From Molanna angustata (lineage: Eukaryota; Arthropoda; Insecta; Trichoptera; Molannidae), in the NCBI GenBank assembly GCA_963576475.1, contig OY754968.1, forward strand, positions 11,245,607-11,309,606: DNA of 64,000 bases, written 5' to 3'. Shown piece by piece: positions 1 to 11,045 of the stretch. The notes beneath the pieces are model-generated. The model was not told the DNA's origin, made no database searches, and worked only from the letters and a program-made list of their open reading frames with translations. The position numbers and the translations under genes are program-made. Each line of letters opens with the position of its first letter. Position 1 is the stretch's first letter.

Positions 1-45
1 GCTATCGACAGTTGGATCTCATGTGTTACATGCAACTAGTAATAG
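1..45 (+). repeat. Fragment of an interspersed repeat
   Basis: The first 42 bases recur almost exactly at 39288-39330 in the same orientation and, more diverged, near 51530-51590 in reverse. Shared core: ATCTCATGTGTTACATGCAA. The family is not identified; the element runs off the window edge. Confidence 0.6.
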
Positions 46-1257
46 TATAAGTAGCGTAATATTACGAAAATACATCGAGTAGCTACGCAAAAATCAGATA
101 AAGGATTAAGCGATTTGTATGTCACCGATTTTTCCTTTGGCAGCCCCTTCCTGCATTCCTTTCTAAATATTTTTTAGTTTATAACCGTTTTACATATGTC
201 ATTTGTTAATAGAAACATTCTAAGTGATTTAATTTATTTATATTCAATTTTTAACAGTGACTGAATAGGTATATGCTTTGTAGTATGTAATTATAAAATC
301 TGCCATTATATGTGGTGCTTCCTTTTATAAGGTATTGCACACCCGTCACTGGTTATCATTTGTGATGGTATGTATGTACTTATTTAAATATTGAGCTACG
401 AAACGAAACGACAACTGTTGTTTCTTGACATCCCAAGAAACAAAATTAAATACTAGTTAATCAGTTGAATCATGAATTAATATTAAAATTATTTCATCTT
501 AACTTAACCTACATATATCTATTTTATTTCATATTTTTCAATTTCAAAATACCAAAATGATTACCTGTGCATTTGTATATTATCTCCGTTATTGTATAAT
601 CCATAACATATCGTTAATCCATATCCAGAACATGAAACGGGCATTTTAAATAAAAGACAATATCACGCACTAAAATACACTATTACTATGAATATCGAAC
701 GTAAATAATCTAAAATATCGCTAGTAAAAAAAATATCGTATATAACTTTATTTATTAAACTTTAAAAGTTTCAAAGTTTGCTTTCACACAAAAAAGAAAC
801 TTCACACATTTTACAAAAAGTGATATAATTTATAAATTAACACAAAAAAACAAACAAATTAATGAAAAAAATAAATAATATCCTTTAATACTAAATAAAA
901 ATCACCAATTCGAAATATTATCGAAAAAAACGGAAAAGTTATGGAAAAATGTATGAAAAACTACAATTTATTGCCAACCAAGAAATAAAGCGCGCGAAAA
1001 TTTTAAACTCACTTTAATTATCAGGTACGCCGTCTAGGTATATATATTTTATGTCTATGGTTGATACCTACTTACTCTTTTTTTAGCAATGGTAACAATT
1101 TAATGAATTATATTTATTGGTAACCCTGAAGAATGTAACTCATTGGCTGTAAAATTTTAAAATATTTACAAATAAAATCTGACCACAGAGAATGTAATAT
1201 ATTATCTGCATATAAATAAAGTAGACCTACATAATATAGAAATAGAAGCATAAATAG
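46..1257. other. AT-rich non-coding stretch
   Basis: I see no gene here. The sequence is AT-rich with A and T runs and no long open frame. It is the 5' flank of the hAT-like insertion at 1258. Confidence 0.5.
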
Positions 1258-3159
1258 TAGAGATGAGCTTAACAAGTATGTTTCAGTAACAGGTACAACT
1301 TAAACTGTTACCAAAAAATACCTGTTACTTTAAAGTAGTATATTTTTACCTGTTTACCCCCGCTGCCCAGTATATCAATAATTGAATGTTTTTAGAAGTG
1401 TTTTTTTCCTTCGTTTCGATATTTTATGGCAATATTTCATTATTCGGAATATATGATAATGAATGTTTGTTTTAAAAAGCAATAAAATAAAAATATTTAG
1501 AATGAAATACTACACATACAATGACAGACCCTTTCAGATTGAGTGCCATCATAATTATCCACTCAAATTAATCGAACCTAATATTTGAAATACTCGTTTC
1601 AACTTTGCGAAATGTTCGGAAAAAGAAAGCGAAATGATAACACTTAACTAAAAAGGTCACTCATAACATATAGATAATGTAACATTAATATTTCGTTGTT
1701 TTATCCCTTTTGTAGACGTTCCGCTGATACGTCTTACTCTACTAACGACTGCAATATCCAACCATTTAAAAAATAACAGCTTAGTAGCTGGATTAATTCG
1801 TGCTAATAGTTATATTAGTAACGCTTCGTATTTTTGTAAGCAAGTAAAAAGGGATAAAATAATATAAGTGAATGGAATACTACACATTAAATAACTAACC
1901 TTTTCAGCGGAGTGCCATAATATCGCCATCCACTCACAAATACTCAAATTTATCGAACCTGTTATTTGAAATACTCGTTTCAACTTTGCGAAATGTTCGT
2001 AAAAAGAAAGCAAAATGAAAACACTTTACTAAAAAGGTCACTCACAACATATAGATATATTAAATTAATATTTTGTTGTTTTATCCCTTTTGTAGACGCT
2101 CCGCTGATACTTCTCATTCTTTTAACGATTACAATATCAAATAACAGTTTAAGTAACAGTTTGCGTTGGTTGATTCATGCAGGCTAATACCACGCCGGTG
2201 GCACTCTATTGGTAGCACTGGTTTTACTTTACGCTTACATCTCCAAAGGTGGCGCTATTTTTTTTTTTTTTTATGTTGGTATTTTTGAAAATGCAATGTA
2301 AAATTTTCAGACCTTCAGCATACTTCAGTTGTGTTTTGTTGTTTGTTGTGACGCGAAACATTTTGATCCTTTAAAATCTTGAAGTAAACCAGATAATAAA
2401 TATAACACGTGTGATTTTGTAAAATGCTTGTTGTTTTCGGTGTTCATCTACATACACACTATCACGCCATGTGATGGTGATGGTGTTAATCTATTGCCAG
2501 CTTTTTGTGTTTTTCGATTATCTTCGCAAGATGGCTGACAAGTTTTGTTGTGTTTTGAATAAATTGTCAAGTGAAATACGGCGAAGTGAAGTTATATAGT
2601 TTTCCAAAAATCAGTATTAAATCTTTCGTTGTGGAAAATAAATTTAAAAAACCTAATAATCTACAATGCACATTTTATTTAGAACAATGTATTTTATGAA
2701 TTATTTGGCATGATTTTTGAAATATTGCAAATAAAATCCATCATATGTGTTTTTTTTAAATAAATAATGATTGAAAAATGGTTATTTTTTATTTAAGTTA
2801 TCCTTGAATCCATTCCTCAAAGCTGGAAACATTTTAAAATGGAAATTTAAATTTGCCGTGGACCGGTCGCGTATTCATTGCCCCTATAGCGGAGATGCGA
2901 GAAACCTTATGATTATCCGGTTACAGCTTCTATGTATTGAGTGACACATCTGAAGTATACTGAAAGTTTACTTCCATATTATCTGTGGCTAATACTAGTT
3001 AGTGTGTTCTATGGCTAATACGCGCGGCGCTAATACTAGTATCGCTTTGTAAACAGGTAAAATTTTAACAGGTATTGACAAATCGTATATCTGTTATCTA
3101 AACTAGTATCTATGAAACGAGTATTTCATACCTGTTATATTTTTACCTACACATCTCTA
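1258..3159. mobile_element. Non-autonomous hAT-like element, 1.9 kb
   Basis: The ends are TAGAGATG and CATCTCTA, flanked on both sides by the 8-bp direct repeat ATAAATAG (1250-1257 and 3160-3167). Eight-bp duplications and TAG-type ends are typical of hAT transposons. Weaker inverted similarity continues inward (AACAGGTA and TACCTGTT motifs near both ends). No transposase frame is visible, so it would depend on a partner element. It lies just upstream of the homocysteine methyltransferase gene. Confidence 0.7.
1500..2155. repeat. Diverged tandem duplication inside the hAT-like element
   Basis: Bases about 1500-1790 and 1870-2150 are two direct copies about 370 bp apart. Both contain GAAATACTCGTTTCAACTTT, then an AAAAAGGTCACTCA segment, then TTTTATCCCTTTTGTAGACG. 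The copies differ by scattered substitutions and small indels. Confidence 0.75.
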
Positions 3160-3437
3160 ATAAATAGAAGTAAACTTGTCTTCGTACTGACTACTGTGTA
3201 CTTATTCGAATCTAAATTGTTTTGATTTTGTGTAGGTAAGTATTTTAAGAAGACGATTGTTTACTGTACTTAAAAATTTGAAGTATTCATTTTTTTTCTT
3301 AATGTCATTAATAAATGATAACCTATAAATTTTAAACACATATACATAATATTGAATGTTTTAATAAACATATTTGTGTTGTACAATATCCTTTGAACTT
3401 TTCACTTTTGTTCTAGTGTTTACTAGCTACTGATAAA

Positions 3438-6400
3438 ATGTTTCCAGAAGTTATTATTTTGGATGGAGGTTTGTCGAGCCAGTTAGAATTGCATGTAACA
3501 GATAAAATTGATGGAGATCCTCTCTGGACTGCAAGATTCATATCAACAAACTCTGATGCAATAGTAAAAACTCATCTAGATTATTTAAAAGGTTAAGCAT
3601 ACATCAATTGTTTATTTTCTATATTATTCATATGATTTTATCTGAGGTTATCAATATTGTTGACCCAAAATTGAAAACAATATTTTAAAATTCATATTTT
3701 TACAATTGTTTTGTTACTCTTATGACTTTTTGAAGTATGTCGAATGTATATTAAAAACTCATCCAAAACTACAGCTTACCTAATTGTATCCATTGTAGTG
3801 TTTTTTTTATGTATTTTAGCTGGTTCAAATTATATTGTAACATGCACATATCAAGCTTCAGTTCCAGGATTTATGAAGCATCTTAATATCAGTGAAACAG
3901 AAGCCTTGGGTCTCATTAAAAAGGCGGCTGAACTTGCATCTTTAGCTATAGAACTTTACCGTAAAGATTATCCAGGTATCTATTTATCTTTAATAAAGAT
4001 CAATGATTGATTTTCATAACATCCACAAAATCAGATGCTCATGATTCTAGGCATGCCTTTTAAGTTCTGTCTTTACATATTTACCGGCAGCTTTGAATTT
4101 GGAACTGTTTGATATTCAAATTTGTTTCTCAAAAATCTCAAAACAATTTTAAGAATTAGGATTAATGCTATTATTTAGTGATTGCGTCGTTTTGAATCTG
4201 TAAGGTCACGTGCGAAAATGAATCTTACTAAGGAAAATGTCCATGCAATAATTTTCTACAATTTTAAAAGAGGCCTAACACGGCTTCAGTGTTTTGAAAG
4301 CTAACATCTGTGTTCCAAGATGAAGATCCATCTCTGCGGACTGTCAAACGCTGGTATTTAGAATTTCAGCGTGGACATACCAGTCTTAATGACAAATCTC
4401 GTGAAGGACGTCCAAAATCCGCCTTCACTGAAGAAAACATCATTGCTGTGAGACAACTAATTCTCGAAGATCGTCATGTAACATATCAAGAGATAGAGGC
4501 GTTATTAGGCATCTCAGGGACAACCATTCAGAAGATTTTGCATATGGTACTTGGTGTGAGAAAGCTAGTTTGCCGTAGGATCCCGCATTTGCTTTCCGAC
4601 GATAATAAGGGGGCCCGCGTCAGATGGTGTTAGAAAACTCTTCAAAGGTTCAATCGAGGAGAGTCAAATCACGTCTAAGGCTTCATCAGTGGTGACGAAT
4701 CTTGAATCTATGCCTACGATCCTGATTTAAATCAACAATCTACAGTCTGGGTCTTCCAAGACGAGCCAAAGCCGACTAAAGTTGTTCGCTCTCGAAGCAC
4801 TTCAATGAAGATGGTGGCCCCGTTCATTGCGAAAACCGGTCATATTGCGAAAATTGCACTTGAAGATCATAGAACGGTTAATGCTGAGTGGTAAACGACA
4901 GTTTGTTTATCACAAGTCATTGTCGAACTTCGGAAATCCAACCCAAAGCGACCCATCATCCTACACCATGATAACGCAAGCTCACACAGCACTCGTCAAA
5001 CTATTCAGTATTTGAAGCAGGAAAACGTAGAACCATCTTGACCATCCTCCATACAGTCCTGACCTAAGCCCTAACGATTTCTTTACATTTCTTAATATTA
5101 AGAAAAATCTTTGCGGTCAAAGGTTCCAGTCCAGTGAAGAAGCAGTCGACGCTTTCAAGACAGCCATATTGAACACCCCTACTTTGGAGTGGAATAAATG
5201 TTTTAATAACTGGTTTGAGCGAATGGAAAAGTGTATTAAACTACGTAGTGAATACTTTGAAATACAATAAAAGATACTATAAGATTATAGAAGTATTATT
5301 TTCTTCAAACGACAAAACTTAAAAGACATGCCTCGTATATCTGTTATCCTTTCAACTATTAACCTTAATAGCCCGTTTAGATACTCGCCGTACACAGGCG
5401 AATACGAGTATGTAAACGGCTTATTCATGTGTATTCGCTATTCGCCACGAATATTCGTACATTCTCCGTTCGGTGTCGGTTTTTTGACACGATTCAAAGG
5501 ATTATTCGTCTGTATTCGTAAAAAAAGTTTGAAAAATGTTTATTTTTTTAAGAGTGGACAAATGAAAACACTTTAAAATTTATAGAAGTGTACCAGGGAG
5601 AACCCCTGTGATATGGAATCCAAAACATCGTTTACATAAGGGTAAAGGAGCTAAAAAATGCGGCGTAAAAAATATTATGTAACAATAAACATGTCATTGT
5701 TATGACACAAACATTTACGATTTCCTGGATATGGTTTCATTAAATTATTGCTTAATGCAAAGGCTCCATCGCCGTATTTTCTTCTCTTTTTCTTTTATGA
5801 TTCGATACACATTAAATAGACATAAAGCTGTAGCAGTGAGTCGCACGTCATTCATGTTTGAAAGATTGATTGTACACTGGATATAGACGAGTATGTAAAC
5901 GGGTATATTCGTGGTCATATTCGGACGCGAATTATTCGGCGAATTGTTCGACGAGTATCTAAACGAGGCATAATAAATTTATACGTTCATACACTTTTTA
6001 ATAAGTAAGTAGGATCTATTTTTGAAATATGAATGACTAAATTTTTTTCAAAGTTGTTTAATTTGATTCAACAGACGCTAATCTTAAGATTGTTGGTGCT
6101 ATTGGTCCTTATGGAGCTGTTCTTAATGATGGCTCAGAATATACTGGAAACTATGCAGACAAAATTTCTATAGAGGTAAATAAAAAAATATCATTTTTTC
6201 ACCCTTGAATTTCTACTTAGGACACAAACTTGAAACCAACTAACTAACCCATGAAAACAGACAAACAAAATATATCTATGTCAATACTGCCACAAGTACA
6301 AAAAAATACTACTATACTGTCATTGATATAAAATATTAACGTTATATAATGCACAATTTGAATTTTTGACATATAGCCCAAATTTTATTTTCTTTTGGAA

Positions 6401-9354
6401 TTGAAAAAGATCCTAACGCAAACAAATATTTTTAAAATATGATTTATTCTGACTGGAACAGATAGGTCAAAGTTGCCTTCCTCTCCATTCACAGGTGCGG
6501 CGGTATATAACTCAAAATATTCAATCTAACTTTGTCTTTCCTTGCATAGCAAATGTTCTGTGTTTACAGCGGAGTCCATCACAATACCTACTAAAAGCAT
6601 TGATACTAGCAAGTTCTAAATTATGAAGCTATAATACTAATCTAAACAGTCAAAAAAAGCAATATTTTTTTCTGACTGCCTAAGCATCCTACAAAAAACT
6701 TACTCATTACCTTATTCCTCACCAGAAAATGAAATATCTTTAATTATTCAAAAAAATTGTCTATCAATTAAACTCCAATTACCAACAAATTATGTTGGCT
6801 TGGATTCCAAAGCCATTCTCATCTCTGACATTTTGTCAAAACCTAAAAAAAACTTGTACAATAATTGGCAAGAATATTATACCACGAAAATATTATCGAC
6901 ACGTACATGAAGGTTTCATCTGCCTGAGAACACCACAAAGGGGTGAAAAGGCAAAAAATAATACTGCCACATCATAATGATATTTATTTTTCACAGGAAC
7001 TTATTGATTGGCATAAGCCACGTATTCAAGAACTCATCAATGCTGGCATTGAAGTTTTTGCATTTGAAACAATACCTTGTCAAAAAGAAGCCGAAGCATT
7101 GTTGACTATTCTGTCTCAATATCCTAATATCAAAGCTTGGCTTTCATTCAGCTGCCAAGTAAGTGAAGAAACCATATAGATATTTCTAATCTAATGTTTT
7201 TTTCTTTTCAATTATTTATATACTTTATGTACAAGTGCACAAAGGCAGATTTATTGGCATAAAGCAATTTCTTCCAACCAATTTGAGCAAAGTGAAGGCC
7301 GACCGCCGTGGCACAGTTGGTAAGCCGTTTGGTTTCTGTGTGGGCATCCTGGGTTCGATTCCCAGCAGAGGAGAAATTTATTTAATAATTTATTTCTCAC
7401 GCAAATATTGCTTCTCTGAGCTGGAAACACTGGTTAGTTGGAAGAAATTACCATACGGCAATAAACTCCCAACTTGCGCAGGGTGCAAGGAAGTGTTCAT
7501 TATTATTATTATTAAGTCTCTAAAGTTAAATTGGTACAATCGTAGGTATTTAGTGAAAAATAAAGAATTTTTGTGTTTATGCAATTAAAAAAATATTCGA
7601 TTTACATACACATTGGTACGAGTAGGTAAACAAGCCAAAAATGAAATAATAATTCTGGCGCCGTTCAGGGGTGACGTCTGTGCGAGACACCGTCACCACA
7701 TTTATAAGAACTGTTGCTTTAATTGTTTACAATTAAACCAATTTCTCAATAGGTGGCGTTACAAAACAGCCGATGACAGGTTGTAAACCCTTTAGGTGCC
7801 TTGAGTTCCTGGTTCTTCTATAATATCCTTACTTTGTCTCTATTGAGATGTTAAAAAGTTTGTCAATAAAAAAATACGAAGTGAGAAACAAATGGGTCGA
7901 TGGCAGAGCGGTTAGCGCGCTGGTCTAGTAATCCAGTGGTCTCGAGTTTGAATCCTGCCTTGACCGATTTCGTGCACCTATAACACAAGCATTTATATGC
8001 TTATTTTAGGGAACGTAGGAAGATGTATAGGTACTTGTTTGACAAGGACACATTCATTTTTTGTTTAAAAAAAAAATAATAATATTGGTCATAGCGATAA
8101 GGAAGGTGTGGAAGTAGATGGGTCGGTGACAGAACGATTAGCGCGCTGGGCTAGTAATCCTGTGGTCGTGAGTTCGAATCCTACCTCGACCTATTTCGTT
8201 CACCTACAGCACAAGCATTTATTTGGGGGAATGTAGGAAGATGTATATGTACTTGTTTAACAATTACATTCATTTAAAAAACCTTACACGAAACGCTTCA
8301 ATATAGAAGGAATATTCAGGAACTATTTGACGGATAGTTTTTTTTTATCATTAAATAATTTCAAAAATTAAGAAAAATACAAAAAAAAACAATCCTTGCT
8401 TAATATACATCAGACATAGTAATTTTATTTTTAGGTAAGAACAAATTTATGATAAGTTCATTAATTTATAAAGTAATCTTTATTTGTTCATCTTTTAAAT
8501 AAAACTGCATCCAAATAACTTGAATAAATAATATCTAAATAAGATTTATTTGCCAAATGGACAAAAATGAATTTTGAACTAACTGTAATATTGTTTCATT
8601 AAATGCTTTGATATGTCACAATCACCCACATATTTTGGAATCGGTCTATGACCTATACATACCTCTATTCCAGGATAAAGTTTCTTTAGTACATGGAGAA
8701 AAGTTTCAAGATGTTGCAGTGAGTTGCTACAATCAAAATCCTCAACAAATACTGGCTGTTGGAGCAAACTGCCTCAATCCATTTAACGTTCATGATTTAT
8801 TTAGTGGCATAAACAAAGATAAGGAAACCAAAATACCTCTGATTGTTTATCCCAATAGTGGAGAAAAATACGATGGCACAGCACACTGGTAAATATATAT
8901 TTTTTTTTTTACAAAAATAATTGTTTTTGGAAAGCTGGCTTGATGTTATAAAGAAATATTTCAACTAACCATTTGTTTTGAATGTATTTAGCATGAAGTT
9001 GTGTAATATAATGACAATATAAGAGGGTATGATAATTTACTCTTGATATTCTGTTTTTAAGTATTCTTTTTGTGTAGGTACTGATAAAGAAATTTGTTCT
9101 ACATGAATAAAAAAATAATCCTGACCCTAAATAAAAAATTTTACAACTTGAAAAAAGTTTGAAATTTCAACATTCAATAATTAAGTTTCTTTTTAAGCTG
9201 GATCGGTGAAAATATTCCATCTTTGGATACATTTGTGAAAGACTGGTTGGATCTTGGAGTGCGTTATATTGGTAGTTGTTGCAGAACCACTGCAAAAGAT
9301 ATTACGCTCATCAAAAAAAAAGTATTGGAATGGCAATCTGAATATAAAGATTAA
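3438..9354 (+). CDS. Homocysteine S-methyltransferase (six exons, complete)
   Basis: It transfers a methyl group from S-methylmethionine or S-adenosylmethionine to homocysteine to make methionine; the family is cytosolic and zinc-dependent. Exons: 3438-3591, 3820-3975, 6075-6175, 6997-7158, 8674-8888, 9198-9354. All junctions are GT-AG and the phases agree, giving 314 aa, the usual family length. The N-terminus has the LDGGLSSQLE motif. The three expected zinc ligands are Cys224 (in AVGANC) and Cys290-Cys291 (in GSCCRT). The ATG at 3438 is the only one that keeps the LDGG motif near the N-terminus; an AG at 3416 may end a 5'UTR intron. Intron 2 holds a dead mariner and a MITE, and intron 4 holds three SINE copies. 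The recognition is strong; the methyl donor actually used cannot be read from sequence. Confidence 0.92.
4049..5333 (+). mobile_element. Mariner transposon, defective, 1.28 kb
   Basis: The inverted ends match over about 27 bp with a few mismatches: AGGCATGCCTTTTAAGTT on the left and its diverged complement (AACTTAAAAGACATGCCT) on the right. The left flank is TA-like; the right TA has decayed. Length fits mariner (about 1.3 kb). It sits in intron 2 of the methyltransferase gene in the same orientation. Confidence 0.85.
4218..5270 (+). pseudogene. Mariner transposase relic (DD34D type)
   Basis: The N-terminal helix-turn-helix part is readable from 4218 and then, after a frame change near 4295, as FQDEDPSLRTVKRWYLEF. 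The catalytic parts follow in other frames: SGDESWIYAYDP (about 4690), HHDNASSHTA (about 4965) and YSPDLSPNDFFT (about 5050). These are the D, D and D blocks of the mariner family. Several frame changes and stops (for example TAG at 4631) make it inactive. A terminal stop is at 5268. Confidence 0.85.
5371..5969. mobile_element. MITE with GCCYCGTTTAGATACTCG ends
   Basis: The left end GCCCGTTTAGATACTCGCCG is matched by the reverse complement of the right end (GCCTCGTTTAGATACTCGTC). Further inverted or repeated motifs containing CGAATA and GTTTACATACTCG lie inside both ends. No coding capacity. The target duplication is unclear, so exact ends and superfamily are uncertain. Confidence 0.6.
7298..7519 (+). 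mobile_element. SINE family B, full copy (tRNA-derived)
   Basis: The head resembles a tRNA with A box (GTGGCACAGTTGGTAAGC) and B box (GGTTCGATTCC). The body contains TTTCTCACGCAAATATTGCT and the tail ends in (ATT)n. A second copy lacking the tRNA head is at 33219-33346. It lies in intron 4 of the methyltransferase gene. Confidence 0.8.
7740..7870 (+). mobile_element. Decayed relative of the 19143 palindromic MITE
   Basis: It shares AGCCGATGACAGGT, CCCT(T/G)TAGGTGCCTTGA and the terminal CTCTATTGAGAT block with the reverse complement of the MITE at 19143-19397. The inverted arms are degraded. Confidence 0.6.
7892..8084 (+). mobile_element. SINE family A, copy 1 (tRNA-Thr-like head)
   Basis: A tRNA-like head (CTAGTAA anticodon loop as in tRNA-Thr(AGT), A box GCAGAGCGGTTAGCGC, B box GAGTTTGAATCC) is followed by a body with CACAAGCATTTATATGCTTA and a poly(A) tail. 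Other copies: 8116-8281 (+), 40125-40307 (-), 46069-46249 (-). The tail and copy number rule out a functional tRNA gene. Confidence 0.85.
8116..8281 (+). mobile_element. SINE family A, copy 2
   Basis: Same head and body as the copy at 7892, with a short internal deletion after GCACAAGCATTTAT. It starts only about 30 bp after copy 1, in the same orientation and the same intron. Confidence 0.85.
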
Positions 9355-9514
9355 TTTGTTGCCATTTTGGGCCTATATTATGTGGATCCTGGCCATCTCA
9401 AGACTTTTCCAGGCATCTTATAATTCCAGAGCCTCGTGTTAAGGATCTTCATCTGATAAAATATTTTATACACTGAATTTATCATTTAATGTTTTAAATT
9501 ATATATACTTTATT

Positions 9515-9520
9515 AATAAA
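9515..9520 (+). terminator. Poly(A) signal of the homocysteine methyltransferase gene
   Basis: AATAAA lies about 160 bp after the stop codon at 9354, in T-rich sequence. It is the first canonical hexamer after the stop. Confidence 0.5.
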
Positions 9521-10441
9521 TTTTTAATGTCGGTTGATATCATTTTGTTGTATTCAATTTCTTTCTCTGTTATAATACAATTATATAATACTAGCAGACT
9601 CGCCATTGTGTTACCTGTGCCGTCTCTTTAATCAGATCAACGATCAAAAGGAGCAAAAATGAATCTATTTAACACAAATCTGTACCTTTTTAACTTGAAA
9701 ACTATACTTTTTCTACAATCGATATCAAAAGATAAATAAAACACCAAATATTGAAAAAATATATTTATTTTCTAGGAAAAAGTATTTATAAGATTGGAAA
9801 TAATGATTAATTTTACTATTTCTGAATATTGATTATAAAAATAATAATATTGATTATACAATAATTTGCTTTGGCTTATGTATTTACAAAAAAATATTTT
9901 ATTAAAAAATACTTCTAGTGTCCTCGATGTGGATGTGTAGTAAGTATCCTTTTTTATTATATGACATGAGGGTATAATTCGTAGCATATTTTACAACAAA
10001 ATGAATACTGAAATCATCATTTAAGGATGAATTGGTAAGGATTATAATAGGGAAACAACATATAAATTTGGCACCAACTAAAAATAATATTATATACATC
10101 AAATTTGGAATGTAGACAGATTTGACCATTATCATACTTTTCATATAAAATGAAAACAAAATCATCAAATATTTTTGGTACTTCTTGTGTCAAACCAACA
10201 ATATGATACACAGCAGAGCCCCAATAATCCAAACGAACCCCCTACCTCTAATCAACTGTTGTTTTACAGTACAGTAACAGTAAGGATAAACCACTTTTTG
10301 TCGCTAAATACCATTCGTCAAAGCACTATTTTGATATTCTTTAAGAAAAGAGAGATTGAAAGCAATTTGGCATGATTAAAACATACTTACAGTTACAAAA
10401 AACCATACTTTCTTTCGAAAAATTCCCTTTAACCTCTAAGT

Positions 10442-10509
10442 GAGTATGGCCGTACCCGTACGGCTGGAAATGCCATTGCAAATTGGAGTATGGCCGTACC
10501 GGTACGGCT
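10442..10509. repeat. Duplicated GC-rich palindromic motif
   Basis: The 24-bp motif GAGTATGGCCGTACC(C/G)GTACGGCT occurs twice, 44 bp apart (10442-10465 and 10486-10509). The second copy contains a perfect 16-bp palindrome GCCGTACCGGTACGGC (10493-10508); the first has one change at its centre. Function unknown. Confidence 0.8.
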
Positions 10510-10636
10510 AGAGAAATGAAGTGAAGATTTTTTTTACTAGAGTACGAATATTTTTGACACCGCAACCAATAGTTGAAGACATCTGAAATAATCAGACGAT
10601 ATTTCAATTTAAACTTAGAAAAATGGAAAGTTGTAA

Positions 10637-10642
10637 TTTATT
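10637..10642 (-). terminator. Possible poly(A) signal of the PIX gene
   Basis: TTTATT on the + strand reads AATAAA on the - strand, about 170 bp after the stop codon of the proposed terminal exon (10813). It is weak support for that exon being 3'-terminal. Confidence 0.3.
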
Positions 10643-10812
10643 TTTCACCTGATTATTGTGTCAGAAGTCGTCAAACATAACACTTTTTAAAATAACTCAC
10701 TTCGTATAAGTATGTACATCATACCAAAACTCACTCTCATAGAGGTTAAAATACCAACACTATATCAGGGTGCAAATTTTGGGTGTTAGAATTATCGAGG
10801 CTCTACTGTAGT

Positions 10813-11045
10813 TTAGCAATTACTTTCTTTGGCATCACAAAGTACTGAACTAGTGGCACGCAAGCATGCTATGGCTAAGGTTCTTTCCTGTCTCTCTTGG
10901 TCCAGCTGAGCTCTCAATTGGCGGACTTCCTGTTGTAGCTGCAAGATAGTGGGCCATGGACTTGGTGTCCCTCGAGATCCAGCCAAGGGAAGAGACGGCG
11001 ATCTCGTCAGCCAATCCCCCGAGAGTCCAGTTAAAAGGTCTTCCT
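10813..11045 (-). CDS. RtGEF: PIX candidate terminal exon with coiled coil
   Basis: The frame encodes 77 aa ending in a heptad-like stretch, [20 protein letters not shown], then a stop at 10813. PIX proteins end in a trimeric coiled coil, so this fits. The acceptor at 11046-11047 gives phase 1, matching the donor at 14227, but its pyrimidine tract is poor. Base composition is much less AT-rich than the surroundings, as expected for an exon. The frame stays open upstream to 11118, so the 5' boundary is uncertain. Confidence 0.5.

Larger units (their letters stand above)
9355..10812. other. Intergenic region between two convergent genes
   Basis: It contains the 3' flank of the methyltransferase gene and the probable 3' flank of the PIX gene. 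Short frames here are AT-rich and look random. The only distinctive feature is the repeated palindromic motif at 10442-10509. Confidence 0.5.

Noticed and set aside
2531..2600. Second THAP-like start (ATGGCTGACAAGTTTTGTTGTG)
   Set aside because: Only a K-F-C-C resemblance; no P-x-C or F-x-F-P motif follows before a stop.
7892..7966. tRNA-Thr(AGT)-like gene
   Set aside because: It has A and B boxes and an AGT loop, but stem pairing is imperfect and it is followed by a repeated body and A tail in four copies; it is a SINE head.
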